A stretch of DNA of 64,000 bases from an uncultured Collinsella sp. (GTDB taxonomy: Bacteria > Actinomycetota > Coriobacteriia > Coriobacteriales > Coriobacteriaceae), in NCBI GenBank assembly GCA_934668345.1, contig CAKUNE010000002.1, positions 62,001 through 126,000 of the forward strand, given 5' to 3'. Shown here one piece after another: positions 16,452-26,119 of the stretch. Position 1 is the stretch's first letter, and each line of letters starts with the position of its first letter. A model generated the notes under the pieces. It worked only from the letters and a program-made list of their open reading frames with translations. It had not been told where the DNA came from and ran no database searches. Made by a program: the position numbers and the translations under genes.

Positions 16452-17630
16452 CTAGTTGTTCTTGGTCAGGCGCTCGACGTCGTGGGCGATCATGTATTCC
16501 TCGTCGGTGGGGATGACCATGACCGTGACGGAAGAGCCGGCGGCGCTGATGACCTGCGGGCCGTTACCCACGGCCTCGCGGTTCTTGTTGTTGTCGATGC
16601 GCACGCCCAGCCACTCAAAGCAGTCGCAGAAGGCCTTGCGGATCGACCAGTCGTTCTCGCCGATGCCGGCGGTAAAGGTGATGGTGTCCACGCCCGCCAT
16701 GGAGGCGATCATGGAGCCGGCCTGCTGCATGGCCTTGTAGGCGAACATATCGAAGGCGAGCAGGCAGCGCTCGTCGCCCTCGGAGGCGCGCGTACGGATG
16801 TCACGGGCGTCGTTGGAGATGCCCGAGATGGCAAGCAGACCAGACTGCTTGTTCATCATGTCATCGACTTCCTGGTAGCTGTAGCCGCCCTCGCGCTGCA
16901 GGTAGCACACGGTAGCCGGGTCAATGGAACCACAACGGGTGCCCATCATCAGGCCGTCGAGCGGCGTGAGGCCCATCGTGGTATCGCGGCATACACCGTC
17001 CTCGATGGCGGCAAGCGAGGCACCGTTGCCCAGATGGCACGAAAGCAGACGGTGGCAGCGCGAGCCCAGGATCTCCTTGGCCATCATCCACTCGTAGCGG
17101 TGGCTCGTACCGTGGGCGCCGTACTTGCGCACGTGGTACTTGTCACACACGTCCTTGGGTAGGGCGTAGGTGTAGGCGACCTCGGGCATAGTCATGTGGA
17201 ACGAGGTGTCGAAGACGGCCACGTTGGGCAGCTCCGGATACTTCTCGCGACAATACTCGATTGCCGCTGCCTCGCCGTAGTTGTGCAGCGGAGCAAGCGG
17301 TGCCACCTCGAGGATCTTAGCCATGACCTCATCGTCGACGACTGCGGAATCATCGAAGTACCAGCCACCCTGAACGATACGGTGGCCGATGCCATCGATC
17401 GTAAAGTCGGTCTTCTCGAGCTCCTCGAGCACACGTGCGATAGCCGAACGGTGATCCGGGAAGGGGACCTCCTCGGTTTGCTTGGCGCCGCCGTTCTCGG
17501 AGTGGCCAAAGATGCCCATGTCCGAACCGATACGTTCGCAGTTGCCCTTGGCGAAAACCTCGCGGGTATCGGTATCCAAAAGCTGATATTTAAGACTTGA
17601 GCTACCGGCGTTGACAACAAGTACGTTCAT
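16452..17630 (-). CDS. ackA: Acetate kinase
   Basis: A 392-residue acetate kinase (acetyl phosphate + ADP to acetate + ATP). It has NAGSSSLKYQ for phosphate binding, HRIVQGGW, DTSFH, YGAHGTSHRY with H173 and H177, CHLGNGAS with H199 and N202, GTRCGSIDPA and the ending IPTDEE. Known active-site residues are thus kept, although the Ala before His in YGAHGTSH and the Gln in IVQGG differ from the usual Phe and His. GAAGGAG precedes the ATG. It lies downstream of a second kinase paralogue and converges on pta. Confidence 0.95.
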   Translation of the reverse strand: MNVLVVNAGSSSLKYQLLDTDTREVFAKGNCERIGSDMGIFGHSENGGAKQTEEVPFPDHRSAIARVLEELEKTDFTIDGIGHRIVQGGWYFDDSAVVDDEVMAKILEVAPLAPLHNYGEAAAIEYCREKYPELPNVAVFDTSFHMTMPEVAYTYALPKDVCDKYHVRKYGAHGTSHRYEWMMAKEILGSRCHRLLSCHLGNGASLAAIEDGVCRDTTMGLTPLDGLMMGTRCGSIDPATVCYLQREGGYSYQEVDDMMNKQSGLLAISGISNDARDIRTRASEGDERCLLAFDMFAYKAMQQAGSMIASMAGVDTITFTAGIGENDWSIRKAFCDCFEWLGVRIDNNKNREAVGNGPQVISAAGSSVTVMVIPTDEEYMIAHDVERLTKNN

Positions 17631-17747
17631 GAGACTCCTTCGTAATTACAGTACGGTCGGCAAACCCATAAGGCGGCCGTATCCTTAATAAGAAGTTATC
17701 AGAATTCAATAAATATCTATTAAACTCTTCGCCCAAAGCGCATAAAA

Positions 17748-17781
17748 GGGGGCTGAACGGCACAAGGCCATCCAGTCCCCT
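17748..17781 (-). terminator. Terminator between the two acetate kinase genes
   Basis: GGGGCTG (17749-17755) pairs with CAGTCCCC (17773-17780) with one bulge, and the complement of AAAA at 17744-17747 gives the T run on the minus strand. The second kinase gene therefore ends here, and the first must have its own promoter within 17631-17740. Confidence 0.65.
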
Positions 17782-17794
17782 CCCCTTGCATCAA

Positions 17795-18973
17795 TTACTT
17801 GCCGTTGACGATGCGTTCGACGTCGGAAGCGATCATGAACTCCTCATCCGTGGGGATGACGAAGATCTTGACCTTGGAATCCTTGGCGGACAGGCACCAC
17901 GCGCCGTCGCCACGCAGGGCGTTGCGGGCATGGTCCATCTTGACGCCCATAAAGGCCAGACGGTCGGCCACACCGGCGCGGACAGCCGGAGCGTGCTCGC
18001 CGATGCCGGCGGTAAAGACGAGCGTGTCCATGCCGCACATGGAGGTTGCCATCTCGGCGGCCTTGGCGGCAATCTTGTAGACAAACATATCGAAGGCGAG
18101 CTGAGCCTCGGGATCGCCAGCAGCGGCGAGCTCCTCGACGTTGCGGCAGTCGTTGGTCTTACCACCGGTCACAGCCATGAGGCCGGACTTCTTGTTCATC
18201 ATCTCGTCAACCTCGTCGAAGGTGTAGCCACCCTCGCGCTGCAGGTAGCACACGGTAGCCGGGTCGATGGAACCGCAGCGGGTGCCCATCATGACGCCGT
18301 CGAGCGGGGTCAAGCCCATGGTGGTGTCCATGCACTTGCCGTCCTCGATAGCGCACAGGGAAGCGCCGGAGCCGATGTGGCACACGACGACCTTGCGGGC
18401 CTCGCCGTTGGTCATCTCGGCAACCTTCTTGGAGATGTAGCGGTAGCTGGTGCCGTGGGCGCCGTACTTACGGATGTGCAGTTTGTCGCAGACGTCCTTG
18501 GGCAGGGCGTAGGTCTTGGCGACCTCGGGCATATTGAAGTGGAAAGCAGTGTCGTAGACCGTGACGTTGGGCAGGTCGGGATACTGCTCGAGGCAGTACT
18601 CGATAACGTTGGCCTCGGGGTTGTTGTGCAGCGGAGCGAGCGGAGCGACCTCGCGGATCTTGGCGAGGACGTCCTCGTCGACGAGGGAGGAATCGCCAAA
18701 GTACCAACCGCCCTGAACGATACGGTGGCCGATACCCTCGATCTTGACGCCGTTGGCCTCGAGGTCCTTCAGGACGACCTCGATGGCAACCTTGTGGTCG
18801 GGGAACTCGATGTTCTCGGTCACCTTCTTGGAACCGTTGGCAGCGTGGGTGAAGGTACCGCCGGTAAAGCAGACGCGCTCGCAGGAGCCCTTTGCGGACA
18901 CCTTGTGGGACTTGGTATCGATGACCTGATACTTAAGGGTCGAAGATCCTGCGTTGACGACCAGAACGTTCAT
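17795..18973 (-). CDS. Acetate kinase paralogue with altered active-site residues
   Basis: A 392-residue protein aligning without gaps to the neighbouring acetate kinase over the first 210 residues and sharing NAGSSTLKYQ, HRIVQGGWYF, DTAFH, GTRCGSIDPA and IPTDEE. Two positions that are nearly invariant in the family differ: HGTSH has become HGTSY (Y177) and HLGNG has become HIGSG (S202). In acetate kinases these correspond to an active-site His and to an Asn close to the phosphates. It may be a slower or differently specific acyl kinase (acetate, propionate or other). GGGAG precedes the ATG. Confidence 0.88.
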   Translation of the reverse strand: MNVLVVNAGSSTLKYQVIDTKSHKVSAKGSCERVCFTGGTFTHAANGSKKVTENIEFPDHKVAIEVVLKDLEANGVKIEGIGHRIVQGGWYFGDSSLVDEDVLAKIREVAPLAPLHNNPEANVIEYCLEQYPDLPNVTVYDTAFHFNMPEVAKTYALPKDVCDKLHIRKYGAHGTSYRYISKKVAEMTNGEARKVVVCHIGSGASLCAIEDGKCMDTTMGLTPLDGVMMGTRCGSIDPATVCYLQREGGYTFDEVDEMMNKKSGLMAVTGGKTNDCRNVEELAAAGDPEAQLAFDMFVYKIAAKAAEMATSMCGMDTLVFTAGIGEHAPAVRAGVADRLAFMGVKMDHARNALRGDGAWCLSAKDSKVKIFVIPTDEEFMIASDVERIVNGK

Positions 18974-19026
18974 GTGTCTCCCTACTAACAGGCGGTGTGG
19001 CGCCGCCAGGTTACATACGTTTCAAT

Positions 19027-19060
19027 AATAAACCCAAACGCCCTCGCGCTCGGGTTTATT
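19027..19060 (-). terminator. Probable terminator downstream of the 19.1-kb MFS gene
   Basis: AATAAACCC (19027-19035) pairs with GGGTTTATT (19052-19060). The T run is weak, so efficiency is uncertain. It sits 34 bp past the MFS stop and upstream of the acetate kinase paralogue. Confidence 0.5.
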
Positions 19061-19093
19061 GCGTTGATATATAAGTTATCGATGCATGCATGC

Positions 19094-20254
19094 TCATGAC
19101 CTTTGACTTGTAAGGCGAAATAACGCGGGGACATACGCCAGAGAAGAAATCACAAGCGCAACAAGCAGCACAACCCGAATACCCACAACGCTACTCAACA
19201 CAGCATTGAGCAGATAGAAAAGAACGGCGCCCACCGCCACCATCTGGCTTTGAACCGAAATCAGCGAACAGCGCATCGCTGAATCGGCAGCATTTTGGAA
19301 AACTGAGTATTTGATTGGGGCAAACAACGAGTACGCAACCGTCTGCAGCACATAAAACACAGGCAATAAATAGGCTGGAGTAAGGGGGATCAAAAACAAA
19401 GCGGTTAGGCAAAGACGCGCTATGCCGCAAATGCGCGCAAAACGGCCCTTGTCGACACGAGCAATCACGCTAGGCACAATAAACCCTATGGAGGCGGAGA
19501 CAAAGAGCTGGACCGCAATGGTCACACCCGAAGCGACGGCATTCATTCCGCGACCCGCAAGCAGCAGTGAGAAAAAGTCTTCCAGAGCGACGAAAGCAAA
19601 TGCCTGAGAACAGTCCATGATGAACGCTGAGCGAAGAATGCCGTTACCCGCAATTGCGTCCCCGATCATCTTCGGGCTCATTCCACGTTCAGTTGTCGTC
19701 GCAGTGCCCTCTCTTCGCATCTCAGGAATGCAGACAACAACAACCAACGTCAACACCATTGCGATGATATCTGCCGAAAGACCAATGAGGTATGCACCGA
19801 CGGACGAAATGAAACCGCCCACACAAGCGGAGAGGGCATAAGACGCATAGAAGACAAATCGCTCAACGACATTAAGTCTTACGAGCTGGTCCTGAGAGAC
19901 GCTGTCAATGTAAATCGCTTCGATGGATCCGCTCACACATGCAACGGCAAAACCTTTGAGAGCAAACGCGCCGATTAAAAGCAGGGGAGATCGGATGAGA
20001 AGCAGGGCGGCGTAGTACCCAAGCATCCCCACAATGCCAACGAGGCCGCTCACCTTTCGTCCAAACCTATCAGCAATATAGCCAGTGGGAACTTCAAGGA
20101 TGAACTTGCTCACTTGATACGCAATCATCATGCTAGAAATCGCTACCATCGAAAGCCCGACGAACTCAAGGTAGACAGTTAGAAAATACAAAATGGTGCT
20201 GAGGTTCGACAGAAAAACGAACGTCATATAAAGCAAAACCGTACGGTTTTTCAT
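19094..20254 (-). CDS. Major facilitator superfamily transporter
   Basis: A 386-residue inner-membrane transporter with about 12 hydrophobic helices. The loop 2-3 motif GYIADRFGRKVSG is the MFS motif A. The ATG at 20254 has GGAGG 7 nt upstream. It is less GC-rich in third positions than the neighbouring core genes and begins an accessory block that runs to 27 kb. The LysR gene lies 119 bp upstream on the same strand and could control it. Substrate unknown; drug or metabolite efflux is the usual guess for this group. Confidence 0.82.
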   Translation of the reverse strand: MKNRTVLLYMTFVFLSNLSTILYFLTVYLEFVGLSMVAISSMMIAYQVSKFILEVPTGYIADRFGRKVSGLVGIVGMLGYYAALLLIRSPLLLIGAFALKGFAVACVSGSIEAIYIDSVSQDQLVRLNVVERFVFYASYALSACVGGFISSVGAYLIGLSADIIAMVLTLVVVVCIPEMRREGTATTTERGMSPKMIGDAIAGNGILRSAFIMDCSQAFAFVALEDFFSLLLAGRGMNAVASGVTIAVQLFVSASIGFIVPSVIARVDKGRFARICGIARLCLTALFLIPLTPAYLLPVFYVLQTVAYSLFAPIKYSVFQNAADSAMRCSLISVQSQMVAVGAVLFYLLNAVLSSVVGIRVVLLVALVISSLAYVPALFRLTSQRS

Positions 20255-20373
20255 GCTCCGCCCTCCAAGAGCCAGCAATCTAAATCGGAATCTTGGAAAA
20301 GCATGAGGGCAAAGCCGTCAACCATGCGTTACGAAGCGTCACTATTCACTTGACGACGCAATGCCAAATAGTC

Positions 20374-21264
20374 TCACGAAGCGAGATGACGCAATAGGTG
20401 AAGGAAAACCGTCTGGTGTCGATCGGTCCACGCATTATGCCGATAGCAAAAGTAGATAGGCAGAGTTACGTCACGCGATCCTTCAATGGAACACTCGCTC
20501 ACTTCTGATCCATCCGATGCGAGAGAAGAACCAGAGAAGCTCAGTATCAATCCCCCGGCTTGAAGAAACTCAACCTGAGCCCTGCTTCCGTATTCGACAT
20601 CACGGAAGCGGAAATTAACGAGCTGAGCTTCGGGGCATTGGTTGATTGCATTGAGACAGGGAGACAAATTAATTGGAACAGCGAGCCTGCCGCCCAGTAG
20701 CTCACGAATGGTCATAGCGTCCACAGATTGATGGCCCACCGGGCACGAAAGAACCTTGAGCTCCTTTTCACCCAGGCATTTCGAAGAAAGGGCGCTGTCC
20801 CGGGGCTCTTCAAATGAGATGGCTGCATCCGAAATGCCAAGCATGAGCGACTCAAAACATGTTGCAGTTGGCTGATGCCACACATCGAGGTGGATCTGAG
20901 GATGCAAGCGCTCAAACGAGTCATACCAGTTTTCAGCAAAAAGACGCCCCCGTCCATGAAGGCAAGGGGCGTAAAGACGAAAGTGGCCGTCGGGCGAAAC
21001 GCCATCGCCCCTCGATTGAGCGTACTTTTTGAGATCGTCGACTTGCGCCAGGATCACGCGTGCACGACGCGCAAATTCTCTGCCCGCCGGAGACAAAACA
21101 GCCTCCCCCGCCGATCGGTCGAGCAAAACAATCTGATACTCAGATTCCAGCTTTTTGATTGCCGACGAAACGGCCTGCGGACTCACATGAACGGCGCGAG
21201 CTGCTTTGCGCACGCCGCCATAGTTCGCTACCGCTTGAAGGTATCCGAGTTGAGAAAGCTGCAT
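20374..21264 (-). CDS. LysR-family transcriptional regulator
   Basis: A 296-residue regulator. The winged helix-turn-helix is at residues 1-60 (LGYLQAVANYGGVRKAARAVHVSPQAVSSAIKKLE as recognition region) and the periplasmic-binding-like effector domain starts near residue 90. It differs from most LysR genes in lying co-directional with, rather than divergent from, its likely target (the MFS gene downstream). The HIT gene upstream ends 42 bp before it. The inducer is unknown. Confidence 0.87.
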   Translation of the reverse strand: MQLSQLGYLQAVANYGGVRKAARAVHVSPQAVSSAIKKLESEYQIVLLDRSAGEAVLSPAGREFARRARVILAQVDDLKKYAQSRGDGVSPDGHFRLYAPCLHGRGRLFAENWYDSFERLHPQIHLDVWHQPTATCFESLMLGISDAAISFEEPRDSALSSKCLGEKELKVLSCPVGHQSVDAMTIRELLGGRLAVPINLSPCLNAINQCPEAQLVNFRFRDVEYGSRAQVEFLQAGGLILSFSGSSLASDGSEVSECSIEGSRDVTLPIYFCYRHNAWTDRHQTVFLHLLRHLAS

Positions 21265-21305
21265 AGATTACTCCAAAGGCAGCCAAGTCGACGGGCCAGG
21301 CGCCC

Positions 21306-21641
21306 TCAGATGAGGTTCTCGCCCAGGTTCTTGCCGCCGAGGACGTGCATGTGGAAGTGCATGACGGTCTGGCCGGCGTTGACGCCCTTGTTGGAGATGA
21401 CACGGAAACCGTCCTCCAGGCCCTTGGCCTTGGCGACTTCCTGAATGGCGTGGGCCATGGCGCCCATGGTCTCGGCGGGCACGTTGTCGGCGATGTCGCT
21501 GTAGTGCTTCTTGGGAATCACGAGCGTATGGACCGGCGCCTGGGGGTTAAGGTCGTCGAACGCGATGACCTGGTCGTCCTCGTAAACGACGGTCGAGGGG
21601 ATCTCGTGGTTGGCGATTTTGCAGAAGATGCAATCACACAT
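21306..21641 (-). CDS. HIT-family nucleotide-binding hydrolase
   Basis: A 111-residue histidine-triad protein of the HINT type, acting on AMP-lysine or other nucleoside phosphoramidates. It has CIFCKI at the N-terminus and the catalytic HFHMHVLGG motif (His95-97-99) near the C-terminus. GAAAGGA precedes the ATG. It is a compact housekeeping gene with no clear functional tie to its neighbours. Confidence 0.92.
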   Translation of the reverse strand: MCDCIFCKIANHEIPSTVVYEDDQVIAFDDLNPQAPVHTLVIPKKHYSDIADNVPAETMGAMAHAIQEVAKAKGLEDGFRVISNKGVNAGQTVMHFHMHVLGGKNLGENLI

Positions 21642-21792
21642 AGCTGGTTCCTTTCTAGTGACAACGCAAAAAGTCGTGTTGTTCAGTGAAACACCAAAAC
21701 AGTTTAGCCCACTTCAAAGATCCCAATTGAGCGAATTCTATTCCCCGGCAATCGCAATGGCCAGAGGGCTTCATCCATCCATATGCTCGTAC

Positions 21793-23013
21793 CTATTCAG
21801 AGCGTTTGACCTCGGGAATGATCAATACCGGGAGGACAGATAGACCATAAAGCAGAGTAATAAGCATCATTTGTTTGTCGTAATCTGAACCGGAAATAGC
21901 CGCAATCCCAATAGGAAGCATATAAGAACCCAAAAGGCTAACTTCGGCCATAATGCCGCCAGCACTGCCTGCATAACGAGTGCCGATTTCTGCAAATGAG
22001 ACTGGCAGAGCCTGAACAACTGGACCCATCATGCTCGTAACGATGCCGCACACCGCAAGCAATACCCCCATGGACTTTAAGCCCGAGGCAAACCACGCAA
22101 CCGCAATTGAAATGGAACCAAGAAGCCCGACAATCACAAGATACGGTCGCGTAAGGCGGCATTTGCCGTAAAGAATCGGAGCAATCAAGCAACCGACAAT
22201 CCCAGCAGCGGTTGTCAGCGCCGCCATTTCGCCGGCCGTCGAGGCATCGGTGCCTCGCACAAGCTCAAGAGCCTGAGGCAGCACACCAGAAAAGGCGGTC
22301 GTGGCAGCAAGTGAGAAAGCGGCGCAAATCGCGCAAAGCCAAACGTTGCGCGAGCGAAATGCAGTCAAAAGTGCTTGGTCGTGCTCAATGCCATCAGGAA
22401 TAAGTGAGTCATTCTGCACGTTCCTACCAAATATGCTCCAGAAGATAGTCAGAACGGCCAACAACCCTTCTGCAGCTGTATAGCCCATTAGCACGGAAGG
22501 CATAAACGCCGATGACGCCTGGGCCGCCGCGATGCCAAAGCAAGTCGCCGCATAGTAAATGCCCATCGCAACATCCGTCTTATCTGCAAACCAAAGTCCA
22601 AGCGTCTTTGCATTATTGGCAGTCAATGCCGCCATCCCCACGCCAATGCAAAACATCGAGACAAGTTGAGCAGGAAAGTTCGATAGGCTGATTATTCTGA
22701 TCGCGCCGCCAACTAAGGAAACGCAAAACCCGCCAAGTATCACTACTTTGGGCCCAAACCTATCTCCAAGTGATCCGAACGGAAGACTAAAGAAAACCGC
22801 CGCGAGCATTGGCGCCAGAAAGAGAGACGAGAATCCGACAGGGTCGATATTCATCTGAGGCATGATGACCGTGGCGTAGGCGGCGACCTGATACTGCATA
22901 TAGTTGCCCAAAAAACAGAGGCCACACGTCAACAGCAATATTAACCAGCGGTAACCGCTCGAAGCCGGCCCCTGCTCATCCCTGAGCGTTATTTCCCGTG
23001 CGTCACCGTCCAT
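21793..23013 (-). CDS. MFS transporter, paralogue 1 of a pair
   Basis: A 406-residue membrane protein with about 12 helices. It is clearly paralogous to the next gene upstream: both open with a GYRW motif, then a C-rich first helix, NYMQYQVAAY or NFMQYQVSAW, a conserved LPFGSLGDRFG or PAGSLADRYG motif A, and AGSAGGI in the last third. The ATG at 23013 has GAGGTG upstream; a GTG at 23022 is possible. It follows the paralogue and a carboxylesterase on the same strand, so import of an ester or its acid product is inferred. Confidence 0.83.
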   Translation of the reverse strand: MDGDAREITLRDEQGPASSGYRWLILLLTCGLCFLGNYMQYQVAAYATVIMPQMNIDPVGFSSLFLAPMLAAVFFSLPFGSLGDRFGPKVVILGGFCVSLVGGAIRIISLSNFPAQLVSMFCIGVGMAALTANNAKTLGLWFADKTDVAMGIYYAATCFGIAAAQASSAFMPSVLMGYTAAEGLLAVLTIFWSIFGRNVQNDSLIPDGIEHDQALLTAFRSRNVWLCAICAAFSLAATTAFSGVLPQALELVRGTDASTAGEMAALTTAAGIVGCLIAPILYGKCRLTRPYLVIVGLLGSISIAVAWFASGLKSMGVLLAVCGIVTSMMGPVVQALPVSFAEIGTRYAGSAGGIMAEVSLLGSYMLPIGIAAISGSDYDKQMMLITLLYGLSVLPVLIIPEVKRSE

Positions 23014-23035
23014 GGTGCCCACCTCACTTTAAAAA

Positions 23036-23070
23036 TGGTCGCGTCCCCTATCATCAGGAGGCCGCGACCA
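23036..23070 (-). terminator. Terminator between the two MFS paralogues
   Basis: TGGTCGCG (23036-23043) pairs with CGCGACCA (23063-23070), and the complement of AAAAA at 23031-23035 supplies the T run on the minus strand. It may make the downstream MFS gene less expressed than the upstream one. Confidence 0.75.
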
Positions 23071-23087
23071 TGCGAAACAGCGTTCTA

Positions 23088-24305
23088 TTATATTTCAGTG
23101 GCCTCAGGCATCTCGGCTTTTGCCGCAGCGCCAGTTTCAGGCAGCATCGCAATAGGCAAAACACTGGCGAGGAAGAGAATCGATTCGATCGTAAAGTTCA
23201 ACGTCCAATTGTCGCCAGAAATTGACGAGACAATAACGGGAACAAAATAGGAGCAAAGAAGGCCAACGGTACCGATTATTCCGCCAGCGCTACCAGCATA
23301 TTTTGCACCAATCTCGGGAAGGTCAGGAGTCATTGCCTGAATAATAGGGCCGGAAAGAGCCGTCATAAAACCGTTGAGGACGAGAGCCACCCACATGACG
23401 GTGCCAAGCGGCAAAAACCAGTTTGCAACCATTACAACAGCGGCAATCACCGTCGTTACAATGAGAAACGGCTTGTTCTTACCGAGCTTGAGGACGGCAG
23501 CCGGTCCCGCAAAACAGGCAAAGAAGCTGCCGACAGTAATGATTGCTGCCATAGATCCAGCAGTAGCAGTATCAACACCGCGAACGAGTTCGAGTGCAGA
23601 CGGGAGAATTGCACAATATGCCGTGGTTGAAGCGAGGGTTAGGCCATAAGCCAAGGCAATGCACCAAACGCCGCGCGACTTTGCGGCAATCTTAATGTAC
23701 TTCATGACCGGCTCGGGCTCGGGCATGGGCTCGCCCTCCGGGACGTTCCTCATAAAGAAGATCCACAGAGCAGCAGCTACAGCTTCGGCAATAGCAGCAA
23801 CCAGATAAGACACGTCAAGCGAAGGAAAATAAGTGCTGAATGCCTGGGCTATCACGATGGACACACATGAGGCGGCATAAAAAACTCCCACGGCAAGGGA
23901 GGTCTGCTGTTTAAACCAGGAACCCAGTACCTTTGCCAGGTTGGCATTGAGCGCCGCAATGCCAAAGCCGATCATAAACATCGAAACGATCTGCATGGTA
24001 AAGTCATTAATCATGAAATAGCGCAGAAAGCCGCCCACGGCAGAAAGCACCATGCCAATTGACACGACAAGCTTAACGCCGTAGCGATCAGCAAGAGATC
24101 CTGCTGGAATCGACAAAAACACAGCGGTGAGCATCGGCATCAGCATAAGATTGGTAAGTCCACCAGCATCGATACCGAGAGTCGTCATCACAACGACGCC
24201 CCACGCTGAAACCTGATATTGCATGAAGTTTGCCATAAAACAAATGAGACAAACTACGAATAAAATCATCCATCGATAACCCGATAGCTTTTCTTCTTGA
24301 GCCAT
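23088..24305 (-). CDS. MFS transporter, paralogue 2 of a pair
   Basis: A 405-residue transporter with about 12 helices, sharing with its paralogue the N-terminal GYRWMIL, MQYQVSAWGVVVM, motif A GSLADRYG, the central LALVRGVD-type LELVRG segment and GAKYAGSAGGI. AAGGAG lies 5-6 nt before the ATG. The carboxylesterase gene ends 77 bp upstream on the same strand, so the two are likely one transcript. Substrate unknown. Confidence 0.85.
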   Translation of the reverse strand: MAQEEKLSGYRWMILFVVCLICFMANFMQYQVSAWGVVVMTTLGIDAGGLTNLMLMPMLTAVFLSIPAGSLADRYGVKLVVSIGMVLSAVGGFLRYFMINDFTMQIVSMFMIGFGIAALNANLAKVLGSWFKQQTSLAVGVFYAASCVSIVIAQAFSTYFPSLDVSYLVAAIAEAVAAALWIFFMRNVPEGEPMPEPEPVMKYIKIAAKSRGVWCIALAYGLTLASTTAYCAILPSALELVRGVDTATAGSMAAIITVGSFFACFAGPAAVLKLGKNKPFLIVTTVIAAVVMVANWFLPLGTVMWVALVLNGFMTALSGPIIQAMTPDLPEIGAKYAGSAGGIIGTVGLLCSYFVPVIVSSISGDNWTLNFTIESILFLASVLPIAMLPETGAAAKAEMPEATEI

Positions 24306-24382
24306 TTCTTTCTCCTTACGCAGGGATAGTTCAAGCTGAATTCAATGGGGCTAATCAGCCCACTCCATTGCGGTTTCTTTCA

Positions 24383-25873
24383 CTAATCGTTGAGTAGCAC
24401 CTCGTACATAGGACGGAACACCGAATCTTCTTTCGCATGCAGCGAATGCACCGGCTTCCACTCGTTGTCGTCAATTACCATATGAATGTGGTTCTCAGCG
24501 GTATAGGGGTCCCATGGCGCCTTGCCCTCAACAATCGGCTTGCCCGTCTTCGCAAAGCTGAACCACGCATCGTTCACTTCATCCGCGAGATGCGCTGGAG
24601 GATTGTCGCCCGTAAACATCAGACCACTCGCGGTATCAAGATTCTTGAAAACGAACGGCACCTCGATTGCGTGGCAAGAACCCATTCCCTCGACACGAGA
24701 TTTATAACGGAACAAATAGTTGTACACGGGTTTAAACGCCGACTGCTCTTCAGCCATAAGGTCGGTGCCGACAAAGAAACCGGTTGAGTTCATAAAATTG
24801 GTGTAATTCTCGGCAAAATCGCGCTCAGGCCATGCCTCTCGATATGCCTGCTCCCAGTAATCAATATCAATCTGATCATCAAAATGAATCGGGAATTGGC
24901 CGTGCCAGAATCCGGGAAGGTCATCGAAGTAGAAATGGAAATACGTAAACTCGTCCTCGGTACACCCAATCATAATATCGATATCCTTGGCTGCGCCCTC
25001 CGCCCAGGCCTTCATCGGCTTTTTAGGAAGGAAAGTACCGTCGCAAACCGGCGAGAAAATTAGCGACACTTCGTAAGTATGACGATCGCACCACACCTGC
25101 ATGCCCTCAATGAGCTCGTCTGCCGACTTCGCCAAGAGATCTTGGGCGGTTTTGCATCCCATGATTTCGGCGAACTCCCGAGCAAAGTGCTCGCCGCGCT
25201 CACGGGTCTTATAAAGCTGGATAGGGCCGGATTCCAAAATCGCACGTTGGAAATACTTATTTGCCTCTGGCAAAATGGATAGAAGAGCCTGGCTGGAAGA
25301 ACCTGCCGACTCACCGAAAAGCGTAACGCAATTGGGGTCACCGCCGAAGGCGGAAATATTCTCATGCACCCACTCGAGCGCGCGGATTTGATCAAGAATG
25401 GCAAGATAACCAGCCTCTTTGTAATCCTCTCCACCCGGCAGGCAATCGAGCAGCAGCGATCCAAACAAGTTCAGACGGTAGTTAATCGAAACAATAACGA
25501 CATCCTTCGCTGCCGCAAAATTGGAGCCGTTATATAGCGGGTCGGCAGATCCGCCTGAGAAGTAGGCACCTCCATGGATATACACCATGACAGGAAGGTT
25601 CTTGCGCTCGTGTCCCCTGACCCACACGTTAAGGCTCAGGCAATCCTCCCCTTGCTCATGAAGCGAAGCGAGTTCGACTTCATCGATAAACTGCCTGGCA
25701 GAATGCCCGAATTCCACGCATTCAATTTCCTCATCGGAATCGTCAAGGCGCTCGGGGGCACGCCAGCGAAGATCATCTACCGGCTGCTTTGCATAGGGGA
25801 TTCCCAAAAATGCTTCAACCCCGTTTTCGAGCGTCTTGCCCGAAACTATGCCCGTCCTAGTCTTGACCTTCAT
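24383..25873 (-). CDS. Type B carboxylesterase
   Basis: A 496-residue alpha/beta-hydrolase of the carboxylesterase/para-nitrobenzyl esterase family. It shows the oxyanion-hole motif YIHGGAYFSGG, ALEWVHENISAFGGDP, the nucleophile Ser in GESAGSSS, and the catalytic His in GSCHAIEVPFVF. No signal peptide is seen, so it acts in the cytoplasm. AAGGA precedes the ATG. Being first in a unit with two MFS genes and divergent from a MerR/GyrI-like regulator, it probably hydrolyses an imported ester, perhaps a plant or drug-like compound (inference). Confidence 0.9.
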   Translation of the reverse strand: MKVKTRTGIVSGKTLENGVEAFLGIPYAKQPVDDLRWRAPERLDDSDEEIECVEFGHSARQFIDEVELASLHEQGEDCLSLNVWVRGHERKNLPVMVYIHGGAYFSGGSADPLYNGSNFAAAKDVVIVSINYRLNLFGSLLLDCLPGGEDYKEAGYLAILDQIRALEWVHENISAFGGDPNCVTLFGESAGSSSQALLSILPEANKYFQRAILESGPIQLYKTRERGEHFAREFAEIMGCKTAQDLLAKSADELIEGMQVWCDRHTYEVSLIFSPVCDGTFLPKKPMKAWAEGAAKDIDIMIGCTEDEFTYFHFYFDDLPGFWHGQFPIHFDDQIDIDYWEQAYREAWPERDFAENYTNFMNSTGFFVGTDLMAEEQSAFKPVYNYLFRYKSRVEGMGSCHAIEVPFVFKNLDTASGLMFTGDNPPAHLADEVNDAWFSFAKTGKPIVEGKAPWDPYTAENHIHMVIDDNEWKPVHSLHAKEDSVFRPMYEVLLND

Positions 25874-26119
25874 TGCTTGTCCTTCCTCACAATTAAAGAT
25901 GCTAGATCGATATGATTTAAGCTAGCTGGCTTGAAGTCATCTTAAAATTTGGAGAAAGTCAAAGGTCAACGACGTGTTTCGACGGAATACCTGCTGGATA
26001 CCAAGCGCTTAAGACCGTTCGCCCCGTCAAAACGACCGCTTGCCCGACAATGACGGAGTAACAAACATTAGAATAACTCCAAGGTTTTGAGTGGCCCTAG
26101 GGCAGTCGGAAGGTGCGAC
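25874..26119. promoter_or_regulatory. Divergent promoter region of esterase and MerR genes
   Basis: About 245 AT-rich bp between divergent genes. It must hold both promoters and probably the MerR operator, but I could not identify a convincing dyad with the 19-bp spacer typical of MerR-controlled promoters. Confidence 0.4.

Noticed and set aside
2627..17760. TGAACGG 7-mers after G-runs near several upstream regions
   Set aside because: A 7-mer is expected several times by chance in 64 kb, and one copy (17754-17760) lies in a terminator hairpin.
25874..26119. A MerR operator between esterase and regulator
   Set aside because: Candidate -35/-10 pairs have the wrong spacing and no clear dyad; a site is likely but not locatable by eye.
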